The notes below the pieces were generated by a model. The model ran no database searches, was not told the origin of the DNA, and saw only the letters and a program-made list of their open reading frames with translations. The translations under genes were made by a program, and so were the position numbers. From Prochlorococcus sp. AG-363-N16 (GTDB lineage: Bacteria > Cyanobacteriota > Cyanobacteriia > PCC-6307 > Cyanobiaceae): DNA of 64,000 nt. Location: NCBI GenBank assembly GCA_003280135.1, contig QCFW01000003.1:1-64000 (forward strand), written 5' to 3'. This document shows, piece by piece, positions 1-9,281 of this stretch. Positions within the stretch are counted from its first letter, which is position 1, and the number at the start of each line of letters is the position of its first letter.

Positions 1-933
1 TATTCCCAAAGAACCTGTGAAGATTTGAATAATTGGCGAATTGATATCCTGCCCCAAAATATGTGCAACCCATTCCACTGGAAGGGGAAATCCCCAGCCT
101 CCTAGATATAAGATAGAAACTAATAAGGCAGATAAAACTAAATTTATATAGCTTCCAAGATAAAAAAGAGCAAATTTCATTCCAGCATATTCAGTTTGAT
201 ACCCAGCAACTAGTTCTTCTTCTGCTTCAGGCAAGTCAAAAGGCAATCTTTCGCATTCAGCAAGAGCACAGATCCAAAAAATTACAAAACCTACGGGTTG
301 TCTCCATATATTCCAGCTAAGAATTCCGATAGTGTTTTGCTGATCCACTATATCCACAGTACTAAGAGAATTGCTCATCATTACTATTGCTAAAACTGAT
401 AGTGCAAGAGGTATTTCGTAACTAATGGATTGAGCAGCAGCTCTAAGACCCCCAAGTAAGGAATATTTATTATTTGAGGCATAACCACTCATTAATAGTC
501 CAATTGGTTGAATACTGCTTAGAGCAATCCAAAGAAAAATCCCTAGACCTATATTGCTAATAAGCAAATTCTGACCAAAAGGAACAATTAACCAAGAAAG
601 TATTACTGGTATTAATACAAGAACTGGTCCAAGCGTAAAAAGCAATCCATCAGCTTTTGCTGGAATTACATCTTCTTTAACTAGTAACTTTAATCCATCT
701 GCAATTGGTTGCAGTATCCCTAATGCGCCTGCATATTCAGGACCAATACGCTGTTGTGCTGCAGCTGAGATTTTTCTTTCTAACCAAACAGTAACCAATA
801 CTCCAATCAAAGCTGAAGTAAGCACTAATAACATTGGCAGAGGGAGCCAAAGGATATGTGAGATCTCTGAGGAAATACCAAATCCTTGAAGGAGATTGTT
901 GAAACTTAATTCAAGATCAAGGCCAGTATTCAC
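1..933 (-). CDS. ndhA: NAD(P)H-quinone oxidoreductase subunit 1 (NdhA), 3' end cut by window edge
   Basis: NdhA is the quinone-channel membrane subunit (H subunit, NuoH type) of cyanobacterial NDH-1, which works in respiration, cyclic electron flow and CO2 uptake at the thylakoid. The visible 311 codons read from a GTG at 933 and stay open to base 1; full-length homologues are near 370 residues, so roughly the last 60 are outside. The translation has several hydrophobic segments and the family stretch '[20 protein letters not shown]' near residues 50-70, typical of the quinone-site loop. The GTG is chosen because it gives the usual short N-terminus before the first membrane helix. The ndhI-ndhG-ndhE genes probably follow beyond the left edge, by analogy with other cyanobacteria. 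gltA lies upstream on the same strand, 71 bases away. Confidence 0.95.
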   Translation of the reverse strand, partial: MNTGLDLELSFNNLLQGFGISSEISHILWLPLPMLLVLTSALIGVLVTVWLERKISAAAQQRIGPEYAGALGILQPIADGLKLLVKEDVIPAKADGLLFTLGPVLVLIPVILSWLIVPFGQNLLISNIGLGIFLWIALSSIQPIGLLMSGYASNNKYSLLGGLRAAAQSISYEIPLALSVLAIVMMSNSLSTVDIVDQQNTIGILSWNIWRQPVGFVIFWICALAECERLPFDLPEAEEELVAGYQTEYAGMKFALFYLGSYINLVLSALLVSILYLGGWGFPLPVEWVAHILGQDINSPIIQIFTGSLGI

Positions 934-1004
934 TAATAAAATGTTTTTACTTCTATTAGGTTAGTAAAAATTTGATCTATTTTCTGATATTTAAAGTACT
1001 AGTT

Positions 1005-2174
1005 TTAGTTAATTGATCGATCTTCTAGTGGTTTCCATGTTCGTTCTCCTTCGCCTATATATATTTGTGTAGGTCTAAAAATACGATTAGCACTAAGTTG
1101 TTCTCTCCAATGAGCCAACCATCCAGCTACCCTAGAAATAGCAAAAATAGGAGTAAATAAGTCTTTTGGGATTCCTAATTTTCTGTAAACAAGACCTGAA
1201 TAAAAGTCAACATTTGGGAATATACCTTTTGGACCAAGCATTGGACTTGCTTCGGCTTCCAGGGCTTTTGCTATATCGTACATTTCATCTTTACCAAATC
1301 TTGCAAACAGTTCTTCAGCAAAAGTTTGCAAAATAGTAGCTCTTGGGTCTTTGACTTTATATTCTCGATGTCCAAAACCCATTATTTTCTGCTTGTTTTT
1401 AATTGCTGCTTTTAAAAAGTTTTTTGCTTGATCGGGACTTTTGATGTCTTCTAACATTTTAATTACGTCTTCATTAGCTCCTCCATGTAAAGGCCCTGCA
1501 AGGGTGCCCACTGCTGAAGCTATTACTGCATAAGGATCAGTAAGAGTGCTAGCAGTAACTCTTGCACTGAATGTACTTGCATTTAAGCTATGTTCTGCAT
1601 GCAAAATTAAGCATCTATCAAATACTCGTGCTTCTAAAGGATCAGGTTCTTTTTCAGTAAGCATATAAAGGAAATTGGCTGAATAAGGTAAGTCATCTCT
1701 TGGTTGTATTGGGTCTTGACCTTTTCTAATTAATTGAAAAGCAGCTACCATTGTTGGGATTTTTGCAATCAGTCTCACCACAGCGTCATAAATATATTTA
1801 GGGTTGTCAGTTGCTCGTCTTGAATAGAAGAGTCCTAATGATGCTGCACTCGATTGCAGTGCATCCATTGGGTGACCAGACTCTGGGAAACATTTCATCA
1901 TGTCCCTCACTCTGAAACTTAACCTTCTATGCATTTGAATTTCTTTTTCAAACTCTCTTAATTCCTTTGATGTAGGAAGCTTTCCCCATATGAGTAGAAA
2001 AGTTGTTTCTAGAAAACTACTTTTTTGTGCTAATTCAGCAATGGAATAGCCTCTATACTTGAGGTCTCCCTTGATCCCGTCAATATCACATATTGATGAT
2101 TGAGTTACTGGAACTCCTTCAAGTCCAGGCCTTAATTCAAGTTTTGCGGGTTCTTTACTTTTGTCTATTTTCAT
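1005..2174 (-). CDS. gltA: Citrate synthase
   Basis: Condenses acetyl-CoA and oxaloacetate to citrate, the entry to the cyanobacterial TCA branch that supplies 2-oxoglutarate for nitrogen assimilation. The 389-residue product has the normal length of the short cyanobacterial type. Catalytic landmarks are visible: 'LHAEHSLNAS' (histidine of the first catalytic region), 'GPLHGGAN' (second histidine), 'GFGHREYKVKDPRA' (third region), and 'PNVDFYSG' with its catalytic aspartate. The ATG is preceded by a strong but closely spaced GGAGGGA. It lies upstream of ndhA on the same strand and may be transcribed with it. Because the family includes 2-methylcitrate synthases, substrate is assigned by context; no prp genes are nearby. 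Confidence 0.96.
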   Translation of the reverse strand: MKIDKSKEPAKLELRPGLEGVPVTQSSICDIDGIKGDLKYRGYSIAELAQKSSFLETTFLLIWGKLPTSKELREFEKEIQMHRRLSFRVRDMMKCFPESGHPMDALQSSAASLGLFYSRRATDNPKYIYDAVVRLIAKIPTMVAAFQLIRKGQDPIQPRDDLPYSANFLYMLTEKEPDPLEARVFDRCLILHAEHSLNASTFSARVTASTLTDPYAVIASAVGTLAGPLHGGANEDVIKMLEDIKSPDQAKNFLKAAIKNKQKIMGFGHREYKVKDPRATILQTFAEELFARFGKDEMYDIAKALEAEASPMLGPKGIFPNVDFYSGLVYRKLGIPKDLFTPIFAISRVAGWLAHWREQLSANRIFRPTQIYIGEGERTWKPLEDRSIN

Positions 2175-2217
2175 TCCCTCCAGAATTTTTATATAAAGAT
2201 CATTGCAAAAGCAATCT
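2175..2217 (-). promoter_or_regulatory. gltA leader: inverted repeat, -10-like box and strong Shine-Dalgarno
   Basis: Directly upstream of gltA on the minus strand, GGAGGGA abuts the ATG (2175-2181). A TTTATATAAA element that could hold a -10 box lies at 2188-2197. Just upstream is the inverted repeat ATTGC-aaaa-GCAAT (2202-2215), extended on each side by AAG/CTT with an offset. A repeat in this position could be an operator or a small hairpin. The binding factor is unknown and no NtcA-type GTAN8TAC is present here. Confidence 0.35.
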
Positions 2218-2357
2218 TATTATAAAAGGCTTCAAGTTGCTTTAGACGGGTTTTGGAATTATTTAAGTTGGCATCTGATACCATAGAAGCTGTAGGTATT
2301 AATAGTGATATCTTTTTATAAGATTTTGAACTCAAATTATTCAAATAAAAAAGATCT

Positions 2358-3959
2358 TTAATCTAAAGAAAGCTTTGCTAGAAAATTAATTTGAGCATTT
2401 GTTTCCTCTTGGTTTGAACCAAGAGAAATAGCAAGTCTATTAATATCCTTTGCAATTGAATTTCCTATTATTTTTTCCATTAGTATCCAGGGCTTCCATT
2501 TTTGCATTAGTTTTTGTGAAGAAACTCTACCTAAAGAAATTTTTTGATTAATGTTTTTACCTTTGATTTTAAAAAACATTTCTTTCCCTATAGGCAAAGG
2601 TAAACTTTCTTGGCGCTTCTGAATGAAAGGTAGTTGATTACTCCACCAATTTTTATCATCATCATCATCATCCAGTAAAAAAGCAATTTCCTTATCTATT
2701 ACTTGATCACTATTTATATTATTAACTTTAAGTCTAGACCATATTTTAATATCATTATCTTTCAAAGAAATAGATTCATTTTTAAAATTATCCTGCTTTA
2801 AAGATTCATTAATAGATTCCTCTTGGTCATTTTTATTCGTTCCAATAATCCATTTTCCTTGATTATTTGCAAACACTAGTTCTCCACTCTCCACTTCGGC
2901 AATTCTTCTAGTATTTCTTAGGTCTATGTTATTGATGTATTGACTAAGTAGTGGTTCTAGTAAACTTGATATTGGATTTTGATTATTTATATCAAAAATA
3001 TCACTTGTATTATTTAAAATTGCAAGGTCTTCCAAGCTTTTATTGACTCCCAATCCATTGAATAAATTCTCATCATTAATTTCGTTTTGATCGACAAATA
3101 AAAACTTATCATTAAAGTTAAACATACCTTCTAAAAATAATTCTTTACCATTTGCTTTCATTGAACCAATAAATTTATCGAAATCATTTCTCCTTGTTAT
3201 TTTCTCTGGAACATTAAACCATAACCTTAGACCTTCTTTTGAAATACTTATCAATGAAATGCTATTACTTAAATTTGGAATCAAACTTTTTATTGAATCG
3301 TCTGATATTTGACTTTCCTCGGGTTTGTTTGATATTTCTAAAGACTGCTCTAAAGCATTTATACTAGATGCTACTAATACCTCATTGCTATCCGTCAATG
3401 CTGATGCTAGTATAGATCTACTGTCACTTTTACTTTCTGATCTTGCACTAAATATTGTAATATTATTAGTTTTCTTTTCTTCAACATCTATACCTAATAA
3501 TTTTTTTCTTTCCCAAAAATTTTCTAATATTTGTTTATTATCTTTAGAAGTATCTTGAAGCACTAGAAGCCAGTTAAATCTATTTTCTTCATTTAATGGT
3601 TTGAATACTGAGAAGCTAATTCTTGATCCAATATTATTTGAAAGGTCTTTTTCAAAGTCGAGCCCTATCAGTGCAAATATTCCATTCCTTAATTTAATAC
3701 TTGCTTTCTTTGCTGAGTTTCTTTTTTTCGTAGGTGCAGCTGCTTCTACATATTTTGGAAAGTTATTAGGATCAATTTTTAGGTGAATTGTAAATAGATT
3801 TTCTTTTGGAATAAATCTTGCGGAATTAGGAATTTCTATTACTTCTTCTTTTAAGTTTAATGGAGTTTGATTAAAAGATAATTTCCATAGGCCAAAAGCG
3901 ATGAGAATTAAAGTGATTATCGTTATGATTAAGCCATTAATAAATGATGTTGCTTTCAT
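2358..3959 (-). CDS. DUF3352-type membrane-anchored protein of unknown function
   Basis: A 533-residue protein with one N-terminal membrane segment (about residues 9-27) followed by a large polar, presumably periplasmic or lumenal domain rich in Asn, Ser, Lys and acidic residues. The pattern (N-terminal anchor, then repeats of 'FIPKENLFTIHLKIDPNNFPKY' character and a late 'GNSIAKDINRLAISLGS' stretch) matches the DUF3352 family of cyanobacteria, whose function is not known. A run of six aspartates near residue 431 is encoded by a short GAT repeat and may vary between strains. The gene is divergent from the rhodanese gene across a 72-base gap and shares orientation with gltA. I infer the family from overall character, not a catalytic motif. 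Confidence 0.75.
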   Translation of the reverse strand: MKATSFINGLIITIITLILIAFGLWKLSFNQTPLNLKEEVIEIPNSARFIPKENLFTIHLKIDPNNFPKYVEAAAPTKKRNSAKKASIKLRNGIFALIGLDFEKDLSNNIGSRISFSVFKPLNEENRFNWLLVLQDTSKDNKQILENFWERKKLLGIDVEEKKTNNITIFSARSESKSDSRSILASALTDSNEVLVASSINALEQSLEISNKPEESQISDDSIKSLIPNLSNSISLISISKEGLRLWFNVPEKITRRNDFDKFIGSMKANGKELFLEGMFNFNDKFLFVDQNEINDENLFNGLGVNKSLEDLAILNNTSDIFDINNQNPISSLLEPLLSQYINNIDLRNTRRIAEVESGELVFANNQGKWIIGTNKNDQEESINESLKQDNFKNESISLKDNDIKIWSRLKVNNINSDQVIDKEIAFLLDDDDDDKNWWSNQLPFIQKRQESLPLPIGKEMFFKIKGKNINQKISLGRVSSQKLMQKWKPWILMEKIIGNSIAKDINRLAISLGSNQEETNAQINFLAKLSLD

Positions 3960-4031
3960 AAGTTGGATAATAGCTCCTTTCCTTATTTGTTTATAAGCCT
4001 TTAAGCTCTAAAGAGTTGCCAAAATAACGAA

Positions 4032-4385
4032 ATGAATCAGAAACTTCCTAAAAATATTTCCCCTAGTGATTTGTTTAAATGGATACAGAAAGAATCCGTT
4101 AAGCCGATATTGATAGATGTTCGGGAAGATAATGAATTGGATATAGCGAGATTCCCTGAAAAGAATTTGCATATCCCTTTAAGTAAATTTGAAATTTGGT
4201 GCGATACACTCCATGAGCATTTATCTATTGAACAGCCAATTGTAGTTTTATGTCATTCAGGTATTAGAAGTTGGAATTTTGGAGCCTGGTTGATAGAACA
4301 GAATTCTAGATATGATGTTTGGAATCTGGAAGGTGGAATTGATGGATGGAGCCAAGAAATTGATAACTCTGTACCTAGGTATTAG
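4032..4385 (+). CDS. Single-domain rhodanese-like sulfurtransferase
   Basis: A compact 117-residue rhodanese-homology domain with no signal peptide or extra domain. The active-site loop is 'CHSGIRS' with the likely catalytic persulfide cysteine at residue 74. The usual CH2A-like 'LIDVRE' (28-33) and the C-terminal 'NLEGGIDGWSQEID' are also present. Such stand-alone rhodaneses carry sulfane sulfur or act in tRNA thiolation or redox chemistry; the actual acceptor cannot be read from sequence. It converges with trpB (22 bases between stops) and is divergent from the DUF3352 gene, so it is probably a single-gene transcript. Confidence 0.88.
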   Translation: MNQKLPKNISPSDLFKWIQKESVKPILIDVREDNELDIARFPEKNLHIPLSKFEIWCDTLHEHLSIEQPIVVLCHSGIRSWNFGAWLIEQNSRYDVWNLEGGIDGWSQEIDNSVPRY

Positions 4386-4407
4386 TTTAGGAATAGACTT
4401 TTAGTCT

Positions 4408-5658
4408 TTATATTTCTGATTTCAATTGTTCTGCAACTGTATTGACATCCTTGTCTCCACGTCCAGAACAATTAATTACTATTTCTTGACCCTTTTTGAG
4501 CTTCGGACAAATTTTTTCTAGCCATGCAAAAGCATGTGCCGTTTCAAGTGCAGGAATAATCCCTTCTAATTGGCTTACTAGTTGCAATGCCTTGAGAGCT
4601 TCTTTATCTGATACGGCAACATATTCAACTCTCCCTATTTCTTTAAGATAACTATGTTCAGGACCTACACCAGGGTAATCAAGACCCGCACTGATTGAAT
4701 GGGCTTCTTGAACTTGCCCGTCTTGATCTTGCAGCAGAAGGCTCATTGCACCATGCAATACACCGGTTCGTCCTTGAGTCATTGTTGCAGCATGTTTATT
4801 CGTTTGAATTCCTTCACCTGCTGCTTCTATTCCAATCATTTTGACTGACTTGTCTCCAATGAATTCATGAAACAATCCCATCGCATTAGATCCTCCTCCA
4901 ACACATGCCATTAAGAGATCAGGTGTCCTTCCAAAAGCATTATTGCATTGTCTTCTTGTTTCTTCTCCGATAATTGAATGGAAATCTCTAACTAGCATTG
5001 GGTAAGGATGCGGTCCTGCTACTGAACCAAGTATGTAGTGAGTAGACTCAACATTGGTAACCCAATCACGAATAGCTTCACTAGTTGCGTCTTTTAATGT
5101 CGCAGTACCTGAAGTAACGGGATGGACACTTGCACCTAATAGCTTCATTCTAAAAACATTTAAAGCCTGTCTTCGCATGTCTTCTTTGCCCATATAAATT
5201 ACACATTCCAATCCAAAGCGAGCACAAACGGTTGCAGTAGCAACCCCATGTTGACCTGCACCTGTTTCTGCAATAATTCTTTTTTTGCCCATTCTTATTG
5301 CTAGAAGTGCTTGCCCAAGAGCATTATTAATTTTATGAGCGCCAGTATGATTTAAGTCTTCTCTTTTTAACCAAATCCTTGGACCTTCACCTTCCCTTAA
5401 GTAATGCTTAGTTAGCCTTTCTGCTTCATAGAGTGGCGTTGCTCTGCCTACATACGTTTTAAGGAGATGGGAAAGCTCATTCTTAAAAGAAGAATCTTGC
5501 CAGGCATCTTGAGCAGCTTTTTCAAGTTCTTCTAGTGCAGGAATTAGAGTTTCTGGTACATATTGGCCTCCAAAGCGACCAAAACGTCCTGACTGATTGG
5601 GTCTTACTTTTCGTGCAAGATTGTCATTATTAGGTTTTGAGGAGAATGTGCTTGTCAC
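4408..5658 (-). CDS. trpB: Tryptophan synthase beta chain
   Basis: Catalyses the PLP-dependent condensation of indole with serine, the last step of tryptophan synthesis, as the beta subunit of TrpA2B2. At 416 residues it is of normal TrpB1 type. The PLP lysine is K109 in '[10 protein letters not shown]', the phosphate-binding glycine loop is 'GGGSNAMG' at 254-261, and '[11 protein letters not shown]' marks the N-terminus of TrpB1 rather than TrpB2. The start is GTG at 5658, 43 bases from the divergent SUI1-like gene; the two share a very short promoter region. trpA is not in the window. A trpG-type gene lies about 17 kb away, so tryptophan genes are dispersed. Confidence 0.96.
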   Translation of the reverse strand: MTSTFSSKPNNDNLARKVRPNQSGRFGRFGGQYVPETLIPALEELEKAAQDAWQDSSFKNELSHLLKTYVGRATPLYEAERLTKHYLREGEGPRIWLKREDLNHTGAHKINNALGQALLAIRMGKKRIIAETGAGQHGVATATVCARFGLECVIYMGKEDMRRQALNVFRMKLLGASVHPVTSGTATLKDATSEAIRDWVTNVESTHYILGSVAGPHPYPMLVRDFHSIIGEETRRQCNNAFGRTPDLLMACVGGGSNAMGLFHEFIGDKSVKMIGIEAAGEGIQTNKHAATMTQGRTGVLHGAMSLLLQDQDGQVQEAHSISAGLDYPGVGPEHSYLKEIGRVEYVAVSDKEALKALQLVSQLEGIIPALETAHAFAWLEKICPKLKKGQEIVINCSGRGDKDVNTVAEQLKSEI

Positions 5659-5701
5659 CAGAAAATGGTCGAGAATAAAAAACAGATTAGTTACAAGAGC
5701 A

Positions 5702-6025
5702 ATGCCTAAAAGAAGCTGGCGTGAATTTGGAGATTATGCTCCTAATGACCATAAAAAACCATTAGATAATCTTCAATCTAAAGCTGATCGTCCTGTAAGG
5801 GTAAAAAAAATGCGTGGTGGCAAAGGAGGAAAAACAGTAACAATTGTAAGCGGCTTAGGTCTCCCTTCGCTTGAATTGAAAAAGCTTCTCAAAGTTATGA
5901 AAGTAAAATGCGGAACGGGAGGAACATTGAAAGAAGATACTATTGAAATCCAAGGGGACAAGATAGATCAAACTATAGATTTATTAATTCAGGAAGGTTA
6001 TAAACCAAAACGTTCTGGAGGTTGA
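5702..6025 (+). CDS. SUI1/eIF1-like translation factor (YciH type)
   Basis: A 107-residue protein with the SUI1 fold: basic '[20 protein letters not shown]' region near residues 37-57, then '[28 protein letters not shown]' features typical of eIF1/YciH. Bacterial members are thought to influence start-site selection or stress translation, but their role is not settled. I start at the ATG of 'MPKRSWRE' because this matches the usual length. Upstream in-frame codons (from 5597) overlap the divergent trpB and translate to unrelated sequence. The gene points towards cysC (57 bases on) and could be cotranscribed with it. Confidence 0.88.
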   Translation: MPKRSWREFGDYAPNDHKKPLDNLQSKADRPVRVKKMRGGKGGKTVTIVSGLGLPSLELKKLLKVMKVKCGTGGTLKEDTIEIQGDKIDQTIDLLIQEGYKPKRSGG

Positions 6026-6082
6026 TTTTCTGAGTTTGTTCCCATTTGGATGGACAATACTTTAAGTAACATTGATTGACTT

Positions 6083-6709
6083 ATGTCATTAGAACCTGAA
6101 GGAGCCAACCCATCAAAATCTTCCAATATTGTTTGGCATCAAGCATCAGTTACACGAAAAGACATTGCTAAAAAAAGGGGGCATAAGAGTGCCATCCTTT
6201 GGTTTACAGGATTATCAGGTTCAGGAAAGAGCACTTTGGCAAATGCAGTAAATGCTGCTTTGTTTGACCAAGGATTATCAACGTATGTTCTTGATGGAGA
6301 TAATATTAGGCATGGACTATGTAGTGATTTAGGATTTTCTGATTCTGACAGAGAGGAAAATATTCGAAGAATTGGAGAAGTCGCGAAGCTTTTTTTGGAT
6401 TCTGGGGTCATAGTGTTAACTGCATTTGTTTCTCCATTTCGTTCTGATCGCAACAAAGCTCGGAAACTTGTTAACGATAATGATTTTCTTGAGATCTACT
6501 GTGCAGCAGATTTACACACTTGTGAAGATCGTGATACAAAAGGTTTATATGCTAAGGCTAGGAAAGGAGAAATTAAAGATTTCACAGGAATCTCAAGTCC
6601 ATATGAAGAACCTGATTGCCCTGAATTGAAGATTGATACCGGCACTTTAAGTTTAGAAATATGTGTTCAAGAAGTTATTAAAAAATTACATGAAAATTCT
6701 ATTTTTTAA
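6083..6709 (+). CDS. cysC: Adenylylsulfate (APS) kinase
   Basis: Phosphorylates APS to PAPS in sulfate assimilation, in the cytoplasm. The 208-residue single-domain enzyme has the Walker A loop 'GLSGSGKST' at 43-51, the APS-binding stretch 'DGDNIRHGLCSDLGFS' and 'ENIRRIGEVAKLF', the 'FVSPFRSDR' motif and the lid segment 'KGLYAKARKGEIKDFTGISSPYE'. No ATP sulfurylase domain is fused and no other sulfate gene lies nearby. It follows the SUI1-like gene on the same strand and converges with purE. Confidence 0.96.
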   Translation: MSLEPEGANPSKSSNIVWHQASVTRKDIAKKRGHKSAILWFTGLSGSGKSTLANAVNAALFDQGLSTYVLDGDNIRHGLCSDLGFSDSDREENIRRIGEVAKLFLDSGVIVLTAFVSPFRSDRNKARKLVNDNDFLEIYCAADLHTCEDRDTKGLYAKARKGEIKDFTGISSPYEEPDCPELKIDTGTLSLEICVQEVIKKLHENSIF

Positions 6710-6743
6710 ATTAATTTGATCTGCAACATAGTATTCTTATAAA

Positions 6744-7280
6744 TTAATTTCCATTCAAATAACTAATTGCTCCTATATCAGTTAGTTTTTTATCTTTATT
6801 TATTACTTGAGAGTGAAGATCTTTTCGATATTTAGTTAGCCTTTGCATAATATTTTCATCATGTATACCTAAGATTTTTGCTGCTAAAAGACCTGCATTA
6901 ATGCCAGCTCCTATAGCTACAGTAGCTACGGGAATACCACTTGGCATTTGCACGATTGAATATAAAGAGTCAATACCAGACATTGTTTTGCTTTGAATAG
7001 GCACTCCAATTACTGGAAGATCAGTTAGAGCTGCCACCATGCCAGGTAAGTGTGCAGCACCTCCAGCTCCTGCAATAATTACTTTAAAACCTTTTTCTTG
7101 AGCAGATTTCGCAAATTCAACCATTTCTAGAGGAGTTCTATGAGCCGAGAGAATTCTTACTTCGTTCTTTATTTCGAATTCTTCTAGAATTTGAATAGCA
7201 GGTTGCAGGCTAGGGAGGTCAGAGTCACTACCCATTACAATGGCTATCAAATTTGTTCCTTTAGTATCTATTGAAGACAC
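6744..7280 (-). CDS. purE: N5-carboxyaminoimidazole ribonucleotide mutase
   Basis: Class I PurE converts N5-CAIR to CAIR in purine synthesis. The conserved motifs '[12 protein letters not shown]', '[13 protein letters not shown]' and '[11 protein letters not shown]' are intact, with the catalytic histidine in the SAHRTP loop. The start is GTG at 7280, giving 178 residues, slightly longer than the 160-170 usual for the core; the extra residues are at the C-terminus. purK, the partner that makes N5-CAIR, is not in the window. The gene is divergent from nagA across 78 bases. Confidence 0.96.
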   Translation of the reverse strand: MSSIDTKGTNLIAIVMGSDSDLPSLQPAIQILEEFEIKNEVRILSAHRTPLEMVEFAKSAQEKGFKVIIAGAGGAAHLPGMVAALTDLPVIGVPIQSKTMSGIDSLYSIVQMPSGIPVATVAIGAGINAGLLAAKILGIHDENIMQRLTKYRKDLHSQVINKDKKLTDIGAISYLNGN

Positions 7281-7358
7281 GTTTAAATAATGTAGAGTTC
7301 ATTCTATTAATTAAGATAACTTGTTAATAGCTAAAGAGCTATTAAAGGATTTAAATTT

Positions 7359-8519
7359 ATGCGCCAAATAAAAAATATTCGCTTACCACACCCTTTTAAT
7401 ACTCAATGTAACGACTTTTTTTGGACTATTTGTGTTGACCATTCTAATATCATTAGATCTATTAAGCGTATTGAAAACCACTTAGCACTAGATGGTGAGG
7501 ATTGGTCTGGAGATTGGTTAAGTCCTATGGGAGTTGACTTGCAAATTAATGGAGGTCTTGGAGTTGCATTTAGTGATTTGCATTTTGAACAATTACCAAG
7601 CATTTATGCATTATTAGATAAACTTTGGCTTGATGGTGTTGAGGCAATTTGTCCAACAATCGTCACTTCAAATATATGTTCTTTAAGGAAATCTTTAGAA
7701 GTGATAAGAGTGGCTAGGAAAAACAATAATCAAAAGCAATCATGCAAACTTCTTGGATCTCATCTAGAAGGACCTTTCTTATCAAAAAAACATAAGGGAG
7801 CTCATGAATTGCAATATATTTCTAATCCCTCTATTTCAGAAATAACCAAAAGAATTCAAGGCTTTGAAGATGAGATATCTCTTGTCACTCTTGCCCCGGA
7901 GTTGAAAGGCGCTGCTGAAGTGATTGCATTCTTAAGGAAAAATCAAATTGTTGTTTCTTTGGGACATTCTTCTGCATCGAATGAAGAATGTAAAGCTGCA
8001 TTTAATTCAGGTGTAAGCATGATCACGCATGCTTTTAATGCTATGAATGGCATTCATCACCGTGATCCTGGTCCTATTGTTGAAGCGATGGTAAATGGCA
8101 ATATCAGTGTCGGTTTAATTGCGGATGGGACGCATATACATCCGCATATAGTAATAATGTTGCAAAAAATGTTTTCTAAACAGCTTTTCTTAGTGAGTGA
8201 TGCATTGCCGCTTTATGGGACCAATTCCTCTAAATGCTTATGGAATAATGAAGTGATTAATGTTAATAATGGAGTCTGTTTTTTAGATGATGGGACGTTG
8301 GCAGGAACCTCTTTATCTTTATTAGAAGGCTGTAAAAATTTAGCAAAATGGACTGAAAATATTTCCTTTTCCATCTGGACTGCAACAGTTGCTCCTAGGA
8401 TCGCCATTAATACTGGTAAAAAAATAGAAGAGTTTTTGCTTGGAAAACCTTTACACCACTTGCTTAGATGGAGTTTTCAAAAGGATACCTCTAGTCTTTG
8501 TTGGAAGCATGCTAAGTAG
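7359..8519 (+). CDS. nagA: N-acetylglucosamine-6-phosphate deacetylase
   Basis: Removes acetate from GlcNAc-6-P to give glucosamine-6-P in amino-sugar recycling. The amidohydrolase landmarks are clear: metal-binding E137 in 'HLEGPF', H203 in 'LGHSSAS', H224 in 'THAFNAM', and catalytic D281 in 'LVSDALPLYG'. At 386 residues it has normal length. AAGGA lies about ten bases before the ATG. No nagB, nagK or amino-sugar transporter is adjacent; chlM follows 27 bases downstream on the same strand, so the two may be cotranscribed without a functional link. A role in cell-wall or chitin-derived GlcNAc use is inference. Confidence 0.93.
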   Translation: MRQIKNIRLPHPFNTQCNDFFWTICVDHSNIIRSIKRIENHLALDGEDWSGDWLSPMGVDLQINGGLGVAFSDLHFEQLPSIYALLDKLWLDGVEAICPTIVTSNICSLRKSLEVIRVARKNNNQKQSCKLLGSHLEGPFLSKKHKGAHELQYISNPSISEITKRIQGFEDEISLVTLAPELKGAAEVIAFLRKNQIVVSLGHSSASNEECKAAFNSGVSMITHAFNAMNGIHHRDPGPIVEAMVNGNISVGLIADGTHIHPHIVIMLQKMFSKQLFLVSDALPLYGTNSSKCLWNNEVINVNNGVCFLDDGTLAGTSLSLLEGCKNLAKWTENISFSIWTATVAPRIAINTGKKIEEFLLGKPLHHLLRWSFQKDTSSLCWKHAK

Positions 8520-8546
8520 TATTCTCATGGAAATTATTTCATTGCA

Positions 8547-9266
8547 ATGGCTATAGAAGATCGTCAGGACCTAAAACAGGCTGAGAAGGCAGAAGTAACC
8601 TCCTATTTCAATGGAACAGGCTTTGAAAGATGGAATCGTATTTATAGTGACACTGACGAGGTTAATAAGGTTCAGAAAAACATTCGTAAAGGTCATCAGA
8701 AAACTGTGGATGATGTACTTCAATGGGTTAATGAATCAAAGCCTTTAGGTGCAATGAGTTTTTGTGATGCTGGATGTGGTGTCGGAAGCCTTTCTTTGCC
8801 TTTAGCCTTAATGGGAGCCGGTTCTATAGCTGCTAGTGATATTTCAAACTCTATGATCGAGGAAACAAAAAGAAGAGCACTTTTGTCTGGAGTGAATATG
8901 TCTAAAATCACATTTACTACCTCCGATCTTGAAAGTTTACAAGGCTCTTTTCATACAGTTATTTGTCTAGATGTTTTTATTCATTATCCGCAAAAAGCAG
9001 CAGAAGAAATGGTTAAACACTTATGTGGTTTAGCAAAGAGTAAACTTATAGTGAGTTTTGCACCTTATTCTCCTTCATTAGCTTTGTTGAAAGCTATTGG
9101 TCAGTTTTTTCCAGGACCAAGTAAAACAACTAGAGCATATATTTTGAGAGAAAAAGGAATAGTGAGGTCAGCAGAAGAATGTGGTTTTACGCTTTATAGA
9201 CGTAAATTAAATCAAGCTCCTTTTTATTTTTCTCAATTGATTGAGTTTAGAAGGAGTGAACCTTAG
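8547..9266 (+). CDS. chlM: Magnesium-protoporphyrin IX methyltransferase
   Basis: Transfers a methyl group from S-adenosylmethionine to the C13 propionate of Mg-protoporphyrin IX, the second committed step of chlorophyll synthesis, at the membrane. The 239-residue protein has the SAM motif 'DAGCGVGSLSLPLA' (74-87) and the BchM/ChlM N-terminal signature 'YFNGTGFERWNRIYSD' (20-35), which separates it from other methyltransferases. 'VSFAPYSP' and 'PGPSKTTRAY' near the C-terminus fit the same family. It sits downstream of nagA and ends 15 bases before the stop of the convergent response-regulator gene. Confidence 0.96.
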   Translation: MAIEDRQDLKQAEKAEVTSYFNGTGFERWNRIYSDTDEVNKVQKNIRKGHQKTVDDVLQWVNESKPLGAMSFCDAGCGVGSLSLPLALMGAGSIAASDISNSMIEETKRRALLSGVNMSKITFTTSDLESLQGSFHTVICLDVFIHYPQKAAEEMVKHLCGLAKSKLIVSFAPYSPSLALLKAIGQFFPGPSKTTRAYILREKGIVRSAEECGFTLYRRKLNQAPFYFSQLIEFRRSEP

Positions 9267-9281
9267 TTGAAGTATCAAATC

